In this document: in pieces, positions 40,416 through 53,269 of the stretch
Position numbering within the stretch: position 1 is the first letter of the stretch
Layout: the number at the start of each line of letters is the position of its first letter
Source of the DNA: Sporothrix humicola
Lineage: Eukaryota; Ascomycota; Sordariomycetes; Ophiostomatales; Ophiostomataceae
Assembly: GCA_021396245.1 (NCBI GenBank)
Contig: WNYE01000084.1
Location: 122,380-186,379 of the forward strand
Direction of reading: 5' to 3'
Length of the DNA: 64,000 bases
Notes under the pieces: model-generated
The model's database searches: none
The model's input: the letters and a program-made list of their open reading frames with translations, nothing else
What the model was told of the DNA's origin: nothing
Program-made: the position numbers and the translations under genes

Positions 40416-42454
40416 ATGGCCAACACGAACCGCTTCTCGACGTACACGTCCGTGTCGGCCGGCTCCGGCAACAATGCGAGCGTGTCCGCGTCGGCGGCCG
40501 GGCCCGGCGGCGACGGCGCCAGCGGTGTAGGCGGCGCGGGCGGCAGCCGGCAGAAAAAGGACCTGTGGAACTCGATGCTCGACTCGGTGGCGAGCGGCAA
40601 GAAGCTGCCGGAGCGGAACCTGCTAGTGCTTGGTGGGACGGTCGAATCGCAGCGTGAGTTTCTGGCGTCCTTGGGCGACAGACGATCCTCTCTTGGGGCG
40701 AACGGCGAACCACAGCTGCCCGGCAACGCGCCCGTGGCCAACAACTTTGCCCTCGGGTACACGTACTATGACGTGCTCGACGCGGACCAGGACGGCGACA
40801 TTTTGGCGCGCATCTCGCTGTACCTGCTGTCGAAACCGTCGCCCTCCTTCAGCTCGCTGCTGCGGCCGCTGCTCACTCCGGAAACGATCCCCAACACGCT
40901 GATTGTGATCCTGCTCGACTGGGCGCAGCCGTGGCGGTGGCTGCGGCAGCTGCGGGAGTGGATTCTGCTGCTGCGGACGGTGCTGCTGTCGCTGAGCCCG
41001 GCGGCCATTGAGGCCCTGGAGGAGACGATGGAGCAGTGGCGCGAGCGCGGCCGCGGCGGGGCGCGGAATCTGGACGGGACGACGGCCGCCAGCACAAGCA
41101 CAGGAGCAGGCACCGGGGCTTCTGGTAGTGGTGGCAGCGGCGGCGCCGGCGACGGCGACGCCCTGCCGGCCGGCCCTGGCGAGTGGGAGGACGCGCTGGG
41201 CCTGCCGCTGTGCGTCGTGTGCCAAAACGCCGAAAAGACAGATGTGCTCGAGAAAACACAGGGCTGGAAGGACGACGAGTTTGACCTGGTGCTGCAGTAC
41301 ATGCGCACCGTCCTGGTGAAACACGGCGCGTCGCTCATCTACACGACGCCCAACGTGCCGTCGCAGCTGCCCACCCTAATTCACGCGTGCCTGGGCGTGA
41401 CGTCGCTCCTCAAGCGCCAGCCGCTCAAGCCCGAGGTGATCAAGCGCACCGAGGTCGTGGTGCCGTCCAACTGGGACTCGTGGACCAAGATCCTGGTGGT
41501 ACGCGAGGGGTTCGAGGTGGACAAGGTCAGCGCGGGCTGGTCGGTCGACCTGAACCGGCCGTTTCCGGCTGTGGAGACAACACATACCACTCAGAGCAAT
41601 GGCAATGGCAACGGCACACCACAGCCACGGACAGCATCGCCACCATTGGACGGCGACGGCTCGGGCGAGCAGACGTTTGAGGGCGAAGGGTTGGACGAGA
41701 GCGGCAAGATACAGAACAACAACCACAGCGGTGGTGGAAACCAAAACTACGGCGACGACGACGGCTACTACTACGAAGAGGAGAATGAAGACCCCAACTC
41801 GGCCGTCGCTCAATTCGAAAAGGTCATCCGCGATCCGGGCATGGACGTCTTGGCACTGGCAGGGGGCGATCTCGACGAGGAGGAGGATGAACAAGAAGAA
41901 GGCGACGGCACGCAAAAGAGGCGCCGCCGCCGGCGCCAGCAGCTCGAGGTCGAGACCGAGGACGTCCAAGTCTTTCTGGGCGACCAGCTCAAGCTGCTCG
42001 ACCAGTTGCGCCAAAAGGACGAGGCCAAGCGCGACAAGGAGGCCAAAGAGTCCAAGCGGAGGGAGAGCTCTACGGGTGCTGGAGCGGGTTCTACGCCTGC
42101 CGGCGACGACCCGTCCGAGGTCATCAGCAGCCACATTGGGCCCGTGCAGTTCAACATTGGCGGCATCCAGGTCGACGCCGATGACATGCTGGAGCGGATC
42201 AAAGTAAGTACACCCGGCGAAGCAGGTTGATAAGCTCCCACTAACATCTTTAGAACCGCCATTATGGATCGGCATCGCCGGAACCGGGGAGCCCCGACGG
42301 ATCGGCCGTGGGCTCGGGTGTAGGCCCAGCTGGCTCGACGGCTGGCAGCGCCGTCGACGGTGCACCCTTGGCGCCCGAGAACGTCGACACGGAAACGATG
42401 ACGGCCTTTTTCGCGGGCCTGATGAACCGGCCAAGCCAGACGAGGAAGTCATAG
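40416..42454 (+). CDS. Cytoplasmic dynein light intermediate chain
   Basis: Exons are 40416-42203 and 42254-42454; the 50-nt intron has GTAAGT, CTAAC and TAG, and the protein is 662 residues. The N-terminal half is the degenerate Ras-like G domain of fungal DLIC: NLLVLGGTVESQREFLASL replaces a canonical P-loop, followed by NNFALGYTYYDVLDADQ and ILLDWAQPWRWLRQL. The C-terminal part is low-complexity with acidic and Gly/Ser-rich stretches. It ends in the second exon with DTETMTAFFAGLMNRP, a helix conserved in DLIC tails that bind cargo adaptors. The protein links the dynein heavy chain to adaptors in retrograde transport on microtubules. The start is the first in-frame ATG, 15 bases after a CACACACA leader. 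Confidence 0.93.
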
Positions 42455-45400
42455 ACAGGCACGCGGGGAGCAGAGGACGGCTATTGTGGAAAATGTACTG
42501 CAGAGGCAGAGCGAATCAATCCGGGCGGATCTTCTTTTCCTTTTTCTTTTCTTTTTTCCCTTCCTTTTTTCTATTTACTGTTCTCGTCTTGAGATATCCG
42601 TATATATGTTTTCCCCATTTACCCCTTTGTTTTCTTTTTCATGCAAGGTACCAAAGGTAGCAAAAGCCATTGTCTTTCACTTCTGCAGGATGCATCATCA
42701 ACATGTGCTTGGATAATATGCACAGACATCGATACATACAATGTGCCATAACACATCACAGCCTTTAAGACATACCGGCCCCCTCCGCCCAAAGACAAGA
42801 GCCTCTGAGAAAGTAACCATTGTTTCATGTTTCATGAAAGTAAAAACAAAAGACAAAGGGCCCATCTCCCGGAAGTCTGGCAGCCGTCAACCGTTATTCG
42901 GCGCTAGATGGTTTTGGTGGCGGCGTTCTAGAAGCCGGTCCAGTCCTCAAGTCTTCAAATCCGCCAGTTCTTCAAGGCTGCCATTAAAATCTATTGGAAC
43001 AGTAGCGAGCCGGAACGCTCTGCTTCCGCTGCTAGTGGATTTGACAGCATGAAAAAATTGAGACAAAAGGGGTCCTAAGAATCAGACTACATGTGTCCAG
43101 ACTTTTAGTGTGGCTTTGGCTCGACTGTTCTTGCTTTCTTTTCTCGTCACTCTTGCATCGTCAATTTGTGCTTGCATCCTCGATTGCAACATACGACAAG
43201 TTACGATAGTACTTACGACACGCCCCAGAATAGGAAAATGCAGCTGAGATACAATAAACACTGCAGACAACCCAATGGAGGGGAGATGGGGCCATTTGCC
43301 AATTCAGTATTCAAACCCATTCGTTGGCTGCCAAAATGTGGCGTCACGGCCAGTTGGGCTGGTCCAAAATCCAAAGGGTCGAAAGGTCCAAAGGGTCAGA
43401 CCTTTTTGAATTTCTTAGCCTCCCAACCTGCTCCCAACGTTTAACGATTTCCCGGTAGCACGAGAGGGAAACGCCGAGCTCTTTTCTGAGGCAGCAAGGA
43501 CAACAAGATACATGATAATGATTAAAGATAGCACGAGATGAGAACAGTAATCTTGGTCAAAGATTGTCTTCCCCGCGTTGCGGCAAATTCTAGTAAAAAA
43601 ACTACCGGAATTGCCTGTCCAGGAAACCTGGGAGAAGTAGACCCTTATGACAACAGAGGCTACGTGGATGTATTTGTGCAGACACGTTCTTTGAACGGTG
43701 TTTATTACCCTTTTTGGAGTGCATCATATGTTTCCGTTTCATGCCATGTTTGTCTAATATTCTTGATATCTGGTGCTGTCAAAGGCCTCTTTTTTTTTTT
43801 TTTTGTTTCTTTAGACATGGCTGCAAAATTCTCCCAAAAGCGGGTATCATTCATTCAATAAAACAACTCCCCACTGGGACTTTGATAAAAACAGCCAACA
43901 GGAAGTCATGCTTTGCGGCTGTAGCCAACAGGAAGTAAAGTCGTTGAACAACTTGAAGTTTATGATACGTCGTACCTCTGGAAATACACAGGTAGTGGCC
44001 GACATGGGTCTGGCGGTTGTAAGCGGCGGTCGGCGCTTGTTTCGATTTGCCCCTCCAGCTCCAGCCCAGACCAGCCCAGACCAGACCAGACAGGCCAGCC
44101 CGAACCAGGTCCCCGTAGCCCGTCTTTCCCAAGCATTTGGGACAGCTTTGGGACCTTTTGGGACCCTCCTTCAAAGGACGATGGACGGCGAAGACGGCTC
44201 GAGACGGCTCCACGCCGAGACCAGACTTTTTGATATGGAAAAAGAAAAAGAAAAAGGAGAGAGCACAAAAAAGAACGGTATAATCACACAATCTTTAAAG
44301 AGGATCTCGTGATATATTCCCGTGTTTTGTCCAGTTTGATTTGCTTACGATTATATTTGATTTTTTTTAAAAATCCAATAAATTGTCCTCAGCACAGGAT
44401 TGAATTACGACGCATTGTAACGTCCAGCATTGCATTTCTCCATCCCCGTTTTTGCCTCTTCCCTGATTTTCAATTGAGGCAGCCGTCCACTTCTGTCACA
44501 TCATTCACTCTTTCAAAAAAAAAAAAAAAAAAACTACATTTCTATTTATTGATTTTTGGGTCAGCCACATCCTTGGATATCAAGGCGCCACAAGAGGCAA
44601 AAATCCCACATGGCAGGTCGTATAAGTGCTGAGTGCTCTCGTGCTGAATGTTGAATGTTGCAATGTTGGGGGCCGAGGGCTGAGACTGGCAGTTCAATTT
44701 CTTGCTTTTTCTGGTCTTAGTCCCATAAAAAACGTGGACGTTGCAAGGTGTGGCAAAACATGAAAATTAAAAGAATATCCGGCCAGAGATGTAACGAACA
44801 ACGACTGATGTTTTTTCAACAACGGCCGGCTCCGTTGAGTGGTTTCCATACTTTTTCCTCTTCTCTTCTATGGACAAAGACTGAACCGGTGTGCAAGCTA
44901 CCGGGACTCACTGACTCCCTCCTACTTACACGCACAATAATACTGATTCAGAAATAGTAGGTTCAAGGCCCAGCTACCCGGGAACCCTGGGCTTGGCTCT
45001 GGTTCAACCCGTCGAACTGGAAAAAAGGGCAACATGGAAAATGGGAAAAAGGTAAAAAGCAGAAAGGGAAACATACGACCAACAATGGCACGCGACCCCC
45101 GGTGCTACATGATACGCTGTTTATTTTTGAATGATATACTCCGTACGGTTTTGCTATTCATGTATATATTCCTTCTTGTTCAAGAAAAAGAAAAACAACA
45201 CGCTGTGTTGAAATCCGTATTCGATTTAGTTGTGCTCCGAAACGGCTTAGCGTTCAGTAGCACGCTGCGTGCAGCATCTCGATTTAAAAAGGAGTTAAGA
45301 GATGCCGAACCGTAGAGTTGTCAAGTGAACGAACCCTCGGACGAATGACGATTGTGAGTGGCAAGCACTGAACTCGCAACGGATACAGTACAGCGAATGA

Positions 45401-48400
45401 GAGTGCCAAGTCTCTGCAAGTCAACTGTTTACACTACGGGAGGGGGGATGATCCTCAGGGATAATACGAACAAGCACTTACACAGTACAACTTAGTTTGG
45501 CAACCGCCTGTCAAAAAGTCTGGCAGTTCGATTTGCTCGCAGCTTTTGCTGTATTCGGCGGTAGGCTCCCAGAGCATCCAGGGCAGCCAGGGCAGCCAGG
45601 GCAGCCAGGCAAATCGGCAGGCGGCGGGCAGGCGGTCTGGCATGTTAAAAGTCAACGGACACAGCGCCGGCGCCTACGGGCTAAAAGAGAAAACAAAGAC
45701 TGGTCCTTTTTTTTTTCCTAATGCCCGTAGTGGCTCGTAGCGTCCCCGAGACTGTTGGTGCTGCTGTTTCTGTTGGTTTCGGGGTCCGAGGCCGCTGGCC
45801 GTTGCGCGTACACATTCCTGTGCCTGATATCCGGGAAGGTGCGCTGTCAGTTTTGCGTAGAAGGCTTGGCTATGTACCTTTGGAAACTGCCTTTTTGCAC
45901 TTCACTGTTGATAGCGTGCAGATGTGCGATCTGGTGGGCAAGTGGGCAGGTGGACTCCAGAGGATTGGTGAGTGGTTCCACTGTGAAAAAAAGAAAGTGG
46001 CAGAAGGTGGGGACACCAAAGCCCGAAGTTCGAGGGGCAAAGAAGCAAGAGCCAAACTGCAGAGACAGGAAGGAGCAACTCACATGTGCACGGCAGGCAC
46101 GGCGGACGGGCTGCGCTGCACGGAAGGCCGCGAAGACAGCAGTGACAGTAAAAAGAAAAGGAATAAATTCCGAAAAAAAAAAAGAAGGAAAAAACAATCA
46201 TTCCGAGGATAGCTCGCTTGATACCCCATTTCTGCAAATGCAAATGCACACCATTGCAGACGTGCCTCCTGCGGGCCGCTCAAGAACATGCGGGAGGTTG
46301 CTCGTTTCCTGCGGTCTTATGTTCTTACGTCGACCGTTCTTGCCTTTTTGCGCGTATCTTACTCTTACGTGACCAGGCGCAGGCCCAAAAGGCCAAAAAG
46401 TATTACCAGTGCATTACGCGCAGACACAGATCATTGCCCACCCCAAAACTCCCCAAAAACAGCTAAACCGGGCACGCAAGACGCAAGACCCAGGCCAAGC
46501 AAAAAGGAGACTATTTGCGAACCGGCCGCCGTGCGGTGTGGAGCTTTATTGCAAGTTTATTTGCATAAGGCCGCGGGAGAGCAACGAGAGAAACCATGCT
46601 GCAGTAGGAAAAATGTAGAAAATACGTCGTGGAAATAGGAAATAGGGAAATAGCAACGATGCAAAAAGAGCCGCAGACTATTCCGTAGGTACAATGCATC
46701 CAAAGACGCCGCCTTTGATCTGATACCAGGTTTTCTTGTATTTCTTGCAAAAAGCAGCCGCAAACCCGTATCCGTCATTTTGGCATTCCCAATCAAGCTG
46801 CAATTCTATCGTCCATGATCTCGGCAAAATAATAAAATAATAAAAGTGCCGTTGATGATTTTGTGGACCAGGAAAACGTGAGTAAAAAATCACGGCAAGA
46901 CACCGACCGACAGACAAGACAAAAACGGTCCAAAAAAGATCAAAAAGGTCAGAAAATCTCCAGAAAAACAAGTGGTATCCCGATTCGTGTCGATCTAGAA
47001 CGTGCGTAGAAGCGCAACCTTCTGTACTCCGGCCCGCTACCAAGCCAACCTGTCAGCGCCGCCAGCCGCGGCTAGCCTATCAGATCCCAGAAGGAGCATT
47101 TGCTCCGGTCTGGTCGTCCTGTGCTGTTCCAGGGTAGGAAATCAAAATGGGGGTTATGGCCAGAGGGTCCCTCTTTCTTCCCTCTTTCTCGGGTCCTGCC
47201 TCCTGCCTGCGAGGTGCACACAGCATAGCGATAAAAATGGCCCGTAAAAAAAGTGAGGGAAGAGAAGGGAAGCTGGTCGGTTGGGGCGGGCGTTGCGTGC
47301 TGCCGAATATATACCGCCTCGTCCAGGTACCCGTAGTACGTAGAATGCAATAGTCGACGCAAGAGGGGAGGGGAGGGAGGGGTGTTTGTAATGTAGACAA
47401 TGGATCCGGTGTTTTTTGGTCTTGGTGTATTTGCCAGTTGGTGCACTTGGGGGTCCCGGGTCCCTGGAGTCCCTGATGTCCATAGAACTCCTTTGTTATT
47501 CCTCACGTTCTGGAGAAACTCGCCCCTCCCCCCTTCCCGACCTTCAAAACCTAGAAGACTAAAACAACTTTGACGGGCAGTACAGTCATCTTCAGCCCTG
47601 TCCATGCTTGGGCCGCACCCTCCGAGGCTCCCCAACTCCTTCAAACATACACACCACCTCAGCACCTTGTACTCCGTACCACTTGCAAGATATACTTGTC
47701 TGCCCTCCCAAAGTATGCCTCTCCCTTGCCACCACTTCTCCACCAACGGCGCCGCGGACGATCTTGGTTGGGTGCCAACTATAGCACCGATCACCCAATC
47801 GCAGTAGAAAAAGCAGACAGGCTCCAGGCCGCCAGGTAGTCAGGTAGTTAAGAAAGGGACGGACGGTAGTGAAAAGCTAACAGCGGGCAGACGTTGTACA
47901 GACGAGGTGCCAAGTACGCCTGGCAGAAGCCCACCACCACTCATCCATCCATCCAGCAAAACAAGATACAACAGATGAGCAAGCAACAACCATACACAAG
48001 CCGCGGCAGCCAACAGCAGCAAGACAAAACACCAGCAACCTCAAAAACACAAAAACAAGCGCTCCCCAACCACGCCCCTCGAGGATCACGTGTCGCCTGT
48101 ACTTGTACTGCAAGGTAGACAGACGTCAAGACTCGAGCATTCCCTGCCTAGGGAAAGGTGGGTTGTCTTAAGTGGCGGCCAAGCACAGCAGGGGCGCTGC
48201 TATCAGAAAAGGCAGGCCAGAAGGAGAGAGAAAGAGAGGAGACAGCAAAAAAAAAAGAGGAGTAGGGTGGAAGAGGAGGGACAGAGAAGACGGGGGAAAC
48301 AAACAATGCCAGATGAAAAACCGGGGAGGAGCCACATTCTTCTCTGCAACGAGCCACAATCTGGCCGGAGAGAAACGTCCGTTGATGTTCATCTCTCCCC

Positions 48401-48906
48401 AGCATCCGACACAAAAAACCAGCTTTTCTATTGTCGTCTGATTTTATTTTATTCACAAAAATAAAAACAATTTCAGGAGACTTCGTCTATAGCGAACGAG
48501 GGGCCCGGCTGCTTGGCCCACGACGGAGAACGGGCAGCAAGGTCGGGTTCCGAAGTATCGACTTGGAGAGGGAAATAAGCACCCGCAAGGACGTTGAGGG
48601 GGATACTGCCAGATTGGAAATCAGCACGACGAAAAAAAGACGAAAAAAACCACACAGCACACCGAATCGTCAACATCGCCAGCACGACAACATCAAGCCA
48701 TCGAACACCAAGCAGATAAAGGCCAACGGGAACGACAGGAACCGGCGACGAAAATCATCTCAACTAGGAGAAGCGGCGGGCCAGCGACAACAGGCGGTGT
48801 CTCAACGTCAAGGGTGCCAACTAACCTTGGACAGCCACCACCATCTATTCCTTCACCATCCTCTTATCTTCGCCAGGTTCTCCTCCGGGCCGCAAGACAG
48901 CTTTAA
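42455..48906. other. Long gene-poor interval
   Basis: I find no gene I can support in these 6.5 kb. Simple sequence is frequent: a T run at 43790-43805, CAGACCAGCC repeats near 44055-44090, an A run near 44515-44533, a 9-bp minisatellite at 45574-45609 and AG-rich stretches near 48190-48300. The small ORFs here (for example at 47948-48116) look like products of composition. Fast-evolving short genes or non-coding RNAs cannot be excluded. Confidence 0.5.
45574..45609. repeat. 9-bp minisatellite
   Basis: There are about four copies of the unit GCAGCCAGG, the first diverged (GCATCCAGG). Confidence 0.85.
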
Positions 48907-49104
48907 ATGTGCACGGAGCACATCGCTGACTGTCCAGCCTGCGGGAAACAGTACTTGATCTATATCGCTTTCTGCCATGAGTACCATCCTCCGCTGTTGA
49001 AGTGTCCTATCGGCAAGGAGATCGATGTGACGGAGATGCCCGAGGGAGCCTGTCCAAGTCCTGTCTGTCCGAACAGCCGATCCGGAGGTTGTCAGGTAAT
49101 ATGA
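48907..49104 (+). CDS. Small cysteine-rich ORF, unrecognised
   Basis: This is a 65-residue frame from ATG with eight cysteines in regular spacing, including CPACGK, FCHEYHPPLLKC and CPSPVCPNSRSGGC. That is more order than the neighbouring accidental ORFs show, and it resembles short fungal Cys-rich hypothetical proteins that may bind metal. There is no signal peptide. It ends 54 bases from the convergent NAXE stop. The CAG|GTAATA before its stop could be a splice donor, so a longer spliced form is possible. Coding status is uncertain. Confidence 0.4.
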   Translation: MCTEHIADCPACGKQYLIYIAFCHEYHPPLLKCPIGKEIDVTEMPEGACPSPVCPNSRSGGCQVI

Positions 49105-49158
49105 TCGGCGAATGGATGGTCGTCGTCGGGTTGTCTCGTCGTCGTTCGGTTCAGGATT

Positions 49159-51072
49159 CTACAGTCTCTCCTCAGAGGGAGAGTTACCCACCTCGACGAC
49201 TTGATCGATACCTTCGTACCGAGGGACATCAAAGTCGTACTTCTGGGCAATGGACGGCGCCACGAATCTGGAGAGAAGGTGCGTCAGACTCTCTGGTCAC
49301 CGTGAAGAGAGGGTACATTTTCACAACGGGCTTTCGCTTCCGGCCTAAACCCTGCCTCTCCAAGGAGACAACAACAACACAAAATCACGGTGAGCATAAC
49401 AGTACTTACCTTCCTCCAATAAAGTGACGGCCCTTGAAGTGCCTGACGAGCGGCTTAGGGGCAGTGAGGCTAACAAGAACCGCAGGGTGGAAGTTGCTTC
49501 CAACACCAGACTCTGGAGGGCCATCCTCGATGTTCCACGACGACGGGGCATCAACAGAGGTCACAGGAATCTTTGTTTCTTCCAGAGCCTTGATGACAGC
49601 TGGGAAGGGCTCTCGAACCTCCCCGGAGAAACTGAAGCCTGATCATGTCGAAATCAGAGACGTCAGCAACGACTGTGTCAACTTCGCCAACACTGCGCAT
49701 TCATGGGAGCTGGGTTCTTCCTTACCAAAGATTGCGTCCACGATATGATCAGCCGAACCGAGGGCCGCTGGGAAGTCATCGGTAAAGGGGATGTTCAGAT
49801 CCTCGAGCTGCTTCGACAAACGCTATACACGGGGCCGTCAGCATCGTGGTCCACTATCACAAGACATCCTAAGAGCGCCACAACCAACAAGAGAGAGGGG
49901 CAGTGTTGAAAACAATAATGGGCATAGCGGAGAACGACAATGATGGCAGAAACACGAAACAACACCAAGGGTCACGCAATGGCACAAACAAGGACGGGAA
50001 GATATGAGATGGGAATGGGAATGGGGAACGATACCAACGGATGATAGTACACGCTTGTCATTTTTTTTCCCTCTTCAACGTCATACATGCATACGAATGC
50101 CAACATGGGATAGACAAAACAATAAGGGATGCGAAATAAACAAGATCCATGACGAACACGATTACAAGAAACATTGAGGCAGGTGATCCGTTGTGGGATG
50201 GTGGTGGGGTGGAAGACGGGGAAGATGCAAAGATAAAAGCCCTCCTGAGAGCGGGGAATATAAATGGCTTACCTGATAAAGCTCGTTTTTGCTTCGTTTC
50301 GGGTAGTATACGGTCGGCTGGTATCCGTAATGGCAAAGGTGCCTGGCTGCAACGAGGCCATCGCCGCCTTGAAGGATAATGAAAGTCAGTCCTTCCGCCC
50401 AGTTTCATATATGATAAGCGCAGGGTGTGTCACTAAACAAGTAGACATACCGTTGTTTCCGGGGCCGCAAGCAACCAGAATACGGCGGCCGTTGTTCGGA
50501 GGATGGACGCGGTATACTATAAACCATATCCTGTTAAAAATAGACGACCCCAAGACAAGAATCATGTACAAAAATCAAGAAAGATCTGCATGCACTTGGC
50601 AGCACTTGCATAGCAGTGTTGCAGCTAGTACACGCGAGCCGCGAGGATATCCGGGTATCAGAGAGGCAGGGAGTCAAGGAGTCAGGGAGTCTGGGAGTCT
50701 GGGTATCAATGGCAGCCGCATATTGTCACAAAATGAAGCTCACGTACTAGCTTGTGACACCGAAAGTCCTGCCAGTTCCATGAGCTGGTCAATGGAAAAG
50801 GCACCGCTGCTCATTAGCTCCTTGTCCAGAGCTGCAGCTGCCTTGGCAGAAATGGTCTGTCAGGGAAAATTGAGTTAGTTATTTGGCCAGAGAAGTGCAA
50901 GCATATGAAGTTGTTCAAAAAGAATCAATGTGCGGGGGTTGGTCAAGAAAGCAGATGCTGGCTGACCACTTGACTGCAACATGGGCCTTCCCAGCAAGGA
51001 GTGGCTCCCAGCTATGGCAGTCTTCCCGGAATACCCGCCACGGAGACGTCTTACACGTACCTTGAAAGCCAT
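49159..51072 (-). CDS. NAXE: NAD(P)H-hydrate epimerase (YjeF_N domain)
   Basis: There are seven exons on the minus strand: 51072-51061, 50856-50748, 50516-50451, 50367-50273, 49822-49726, 49638-49410 and 49267-49159. All introns are GT-AG and in phase, giving 238 residues. The enzyme interconverts R and S forms of damaged NAD(P)H hydrate so that the dehydratase can repair them. Family marks in order are MAFKTISAKAAAALDKELM, FSIDQLMELAGLSVSQA, RILVACGPGNNGGDGLVAARHL (nucleotide-binding loop, split by intron 3), DHIVDAIFG, SVDAPSSWNIEDGPP with the catalytic aspartate, and LTAPKPLVRHFKGRHFIGGR. Exon 1 has only 12 nt (MAFK). Introns are 83-450 nt, and a GGGAGTC repeat lies in intron 2. It is divergent from MRPS16. 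Confidence 0.93.
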
Positions 51073-52008
51073 TGAGTATCGTGGTGTCGATGTAGACGGT
51101 GGGTTCTGTCCTAGACGAAAAGATAAAAGGGGGAAGAAGATGGGAAAACAGAAACAAGGAGGAAGAAATCCAAGAATGGGAAAAGAGAGGTTCAGGGGAG
51201 GGGGAAAACAGAGTAAAAGAACTGGCGAGTGGAATAATAGGAAAGAGGGTAAAACCGAGAAGGAGCTCCCCAGACACACTTTCCGTCTCCAACGACGTAA
51301 TGGACGCATTTTTTTTTGTCCCCTCGTTCTTTCCTTTGGGGGTGGGTAGCCGTCCGTTCTGGTCTCGGTTAGGTCAAGGATGGGGAAGGAGCTACTACCG
51401 GCAACTGCGACCCTTCAGCTTACTGTACGTGCTGCAGGTGTAGTGTTTTGGCTCTTTCTTGGGCTCTTTCTTGGGCTCTTTCTTGTGCCGTGCAGTCGGA
51501 CTTGCTTAAACCGGATTTCGAATGCACCTTCTCTCCTGCACAAAGTTGAGCTGGGAGGGAAAGAGGAACTGGGAGATATGGCGGGAGACCTTGACATCAT
51601 TGATGGGAATTGGGACGCTAGAGGGAGCATCGTGCAGTTGAGGGCCAGGCCAGGCCACTAAACCCACGCTACTGAGAGGCCCTGCAGATTTGGCAGGTTC
51701 TAGCCATTCTAGCACGCTGCACAACTCACGCCAGAATGACTAATCATGGGTGGATGACTAACGTCTTAGCGCCAAAATTCCATCACAGCATTTTTCTGGT
51801 GGCATCGGGATTTTGATCACACAACCCCAAAACAGACGATCTCGTTAACGACACCCGACGAACCCACGACACCCACGACGACAACGGCCACAATTGCGAT
51901 ACCCTCGGCGAATTCCGACGGCTTCATTGCCAATTGACAAACTTTCTCCATCCTCCTGCCCCTCTTACGCCCACCCACACACCACCACAAAACAAAACAA
52001 AACAAAAA
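51073..52008. promoter_or_regulatory. Divergent promoter region NAXE / MRPS16
   Basis: This 0.94 kb region contains purine-rich sequence near 51120-51260, three exact 12-bp tandem copies of GGCTCTTTCTTG at 51450-51485, and an ACGACACCCACGAC-like repeat near 51850-51885. Immediately before MRPS16 the leader is CA-rich with an AACAAAACAAAACAAAA run. Confidence 0.5.
51450..51485. repeat. 12-bp tandem repeat, three exact copies
   Basis: GGCTCTTTCTTG is repeated three times without change inside the NAXE/MRPS16 shared promoter. Confidence 0.9.
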
Positions 52009-52445
52009 ATGCCCGTCACAATCCGCCTCGTGCGCCTGACGCGCACAAGAGACCCTCTCTTCAACATTGTTGTGACGCAGACACGGACGGGCAACTACAC
52101 ACGGCCCATGGAGGTGCTGGGCTCCTACGACCCGATGCCGCGGCGGGACCCGTACGAAATGGTCACCCGGAAGCCGACAGACCCTCTGCCGAAACCGCAC
52201 AAGAACATCCAGCTGGATATGACACGGGCCAAGTACTGGGTCGGTGTTGGCGCGACGCCGACGGATGCTGCACGGCGGATATTGGCAATGGTGCGTCCTC
52301 AATCTTTGGAGAAGAAAACTCTGTCGAACCTCACTAACAAGTAACACAGGTTGGCATCATGGAGCCGAAGAAGCGGCCGCAGCCCCTCCCGCCATTGGGG
52401 CCGTTGCCGGAGCACATGCCTCCGGCACAGCAGAAGAAGGAATAA
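52009..52445 (+). CDS. MRPS16: Mitochondrial ribosomal protein S16
   Basis: Exons are 52009-52290 and 52350-52445 (59-nt intron), giving 125 residues. The bS16 fold is clear: an N-terminal VTIRLVRLTRTRDPLFNIVV strand pair (here TIRLVRL and PLFNIVVTQ), RTGNYTRPMEVLGSYDPMP, then the IQLDMTRAKYWVGVGATPTDAARRILAMVGI block typical of S16 (for example YWVGVGATPTDAARRIL). The protein assembles in the small mitoribosomal subunit. The tail is a short Pro/Lys-rich extension seen in fungal forms. The bacterial protein is about 80 residues; fungal ones are longer, so this length is normal. The unspliced frame ends in the intron. The start is the only ATG near the family N-terminus, in a strong A-rich context. 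Confidence 0.95.
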
Positions 52446-53269
52446 GCGAACGGAGGACAAAAAAATAGACAATCGCCGACTTTACGAATGGACAGCCACC
52501 GCGTTGGCCGACGACAGGTTTCTGAGTGCCCAAGTCCAAGAAGACTTGGCACAATATGGACTGGCCTGATGACGGATGAAAACAAGAAAATTTTGTTCTC
52601 CCGGCCCAGCGTGGAATCATTGGGAACAAAACAAAAACTGGCGACGAAAGGGGGGCGTCTCTACTGTATATATATCACACCATACCCTACACATCTACAA
52701 ACAGCATCCATGTACAACACCAAAATACAAAACTGTAAAATATCTCTTTCTCATCCACGGCAGGATGGGACTGTGATTTCACACACTGAGCCGTGGTCAC
52801 TAACAAAGGTGCAAGAGTATGTGAACGTATCGTAATTTTATATTTGTAGCCGTTGAGGCTTGTCTTGTTGAAATAAGTCGTAAATATGGAAATAAATCAT
52901 TTGAAGGGGGAAGACAAGGAATAGTTAAATAAGTCCCCGCCATTTCCCTTCCCCCCCGTTTTTGCTATGCTGACGTTAAGTTGTTGAGAACGCCCCCTTT
53001 TTGTTCAGAAAAGAAAAATCTATCAAAATCCATGCGTCTGCCCTGTATCGGGCATTAAGTGTTGAAAAAAGTAAAAAGAAAAGCAAAAGAAGACGAAAAT
53101 GCCTCTAGAGAACAGAGACAAGTATCACTCGCTGTGTTCTAAATCTAGAGCAAATCAAAAAAATAGAATCATGTTGTTGAAACCCTCGCTGGAACCAGAA
53201 AACCAAAAGCCGATAAAACGCCATGAATCAAATCAAATATATGCAAAATTAAAGCGAGGCAAGCAGTGT
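52446..53269. other. Convergent 3' interval
   Basis: The 820 bases lie between the ends of MRPS16 and GCV2. They are AT-rich with no supported gene. Confidence 0.5.

Noticed and set aside
41376..42452. 358-codon antisense ORF over dynein light intermediate chain
   Set aside because: It is a composition-driven shadow; the DLIC frame is conserved including its spliced C-terminus.
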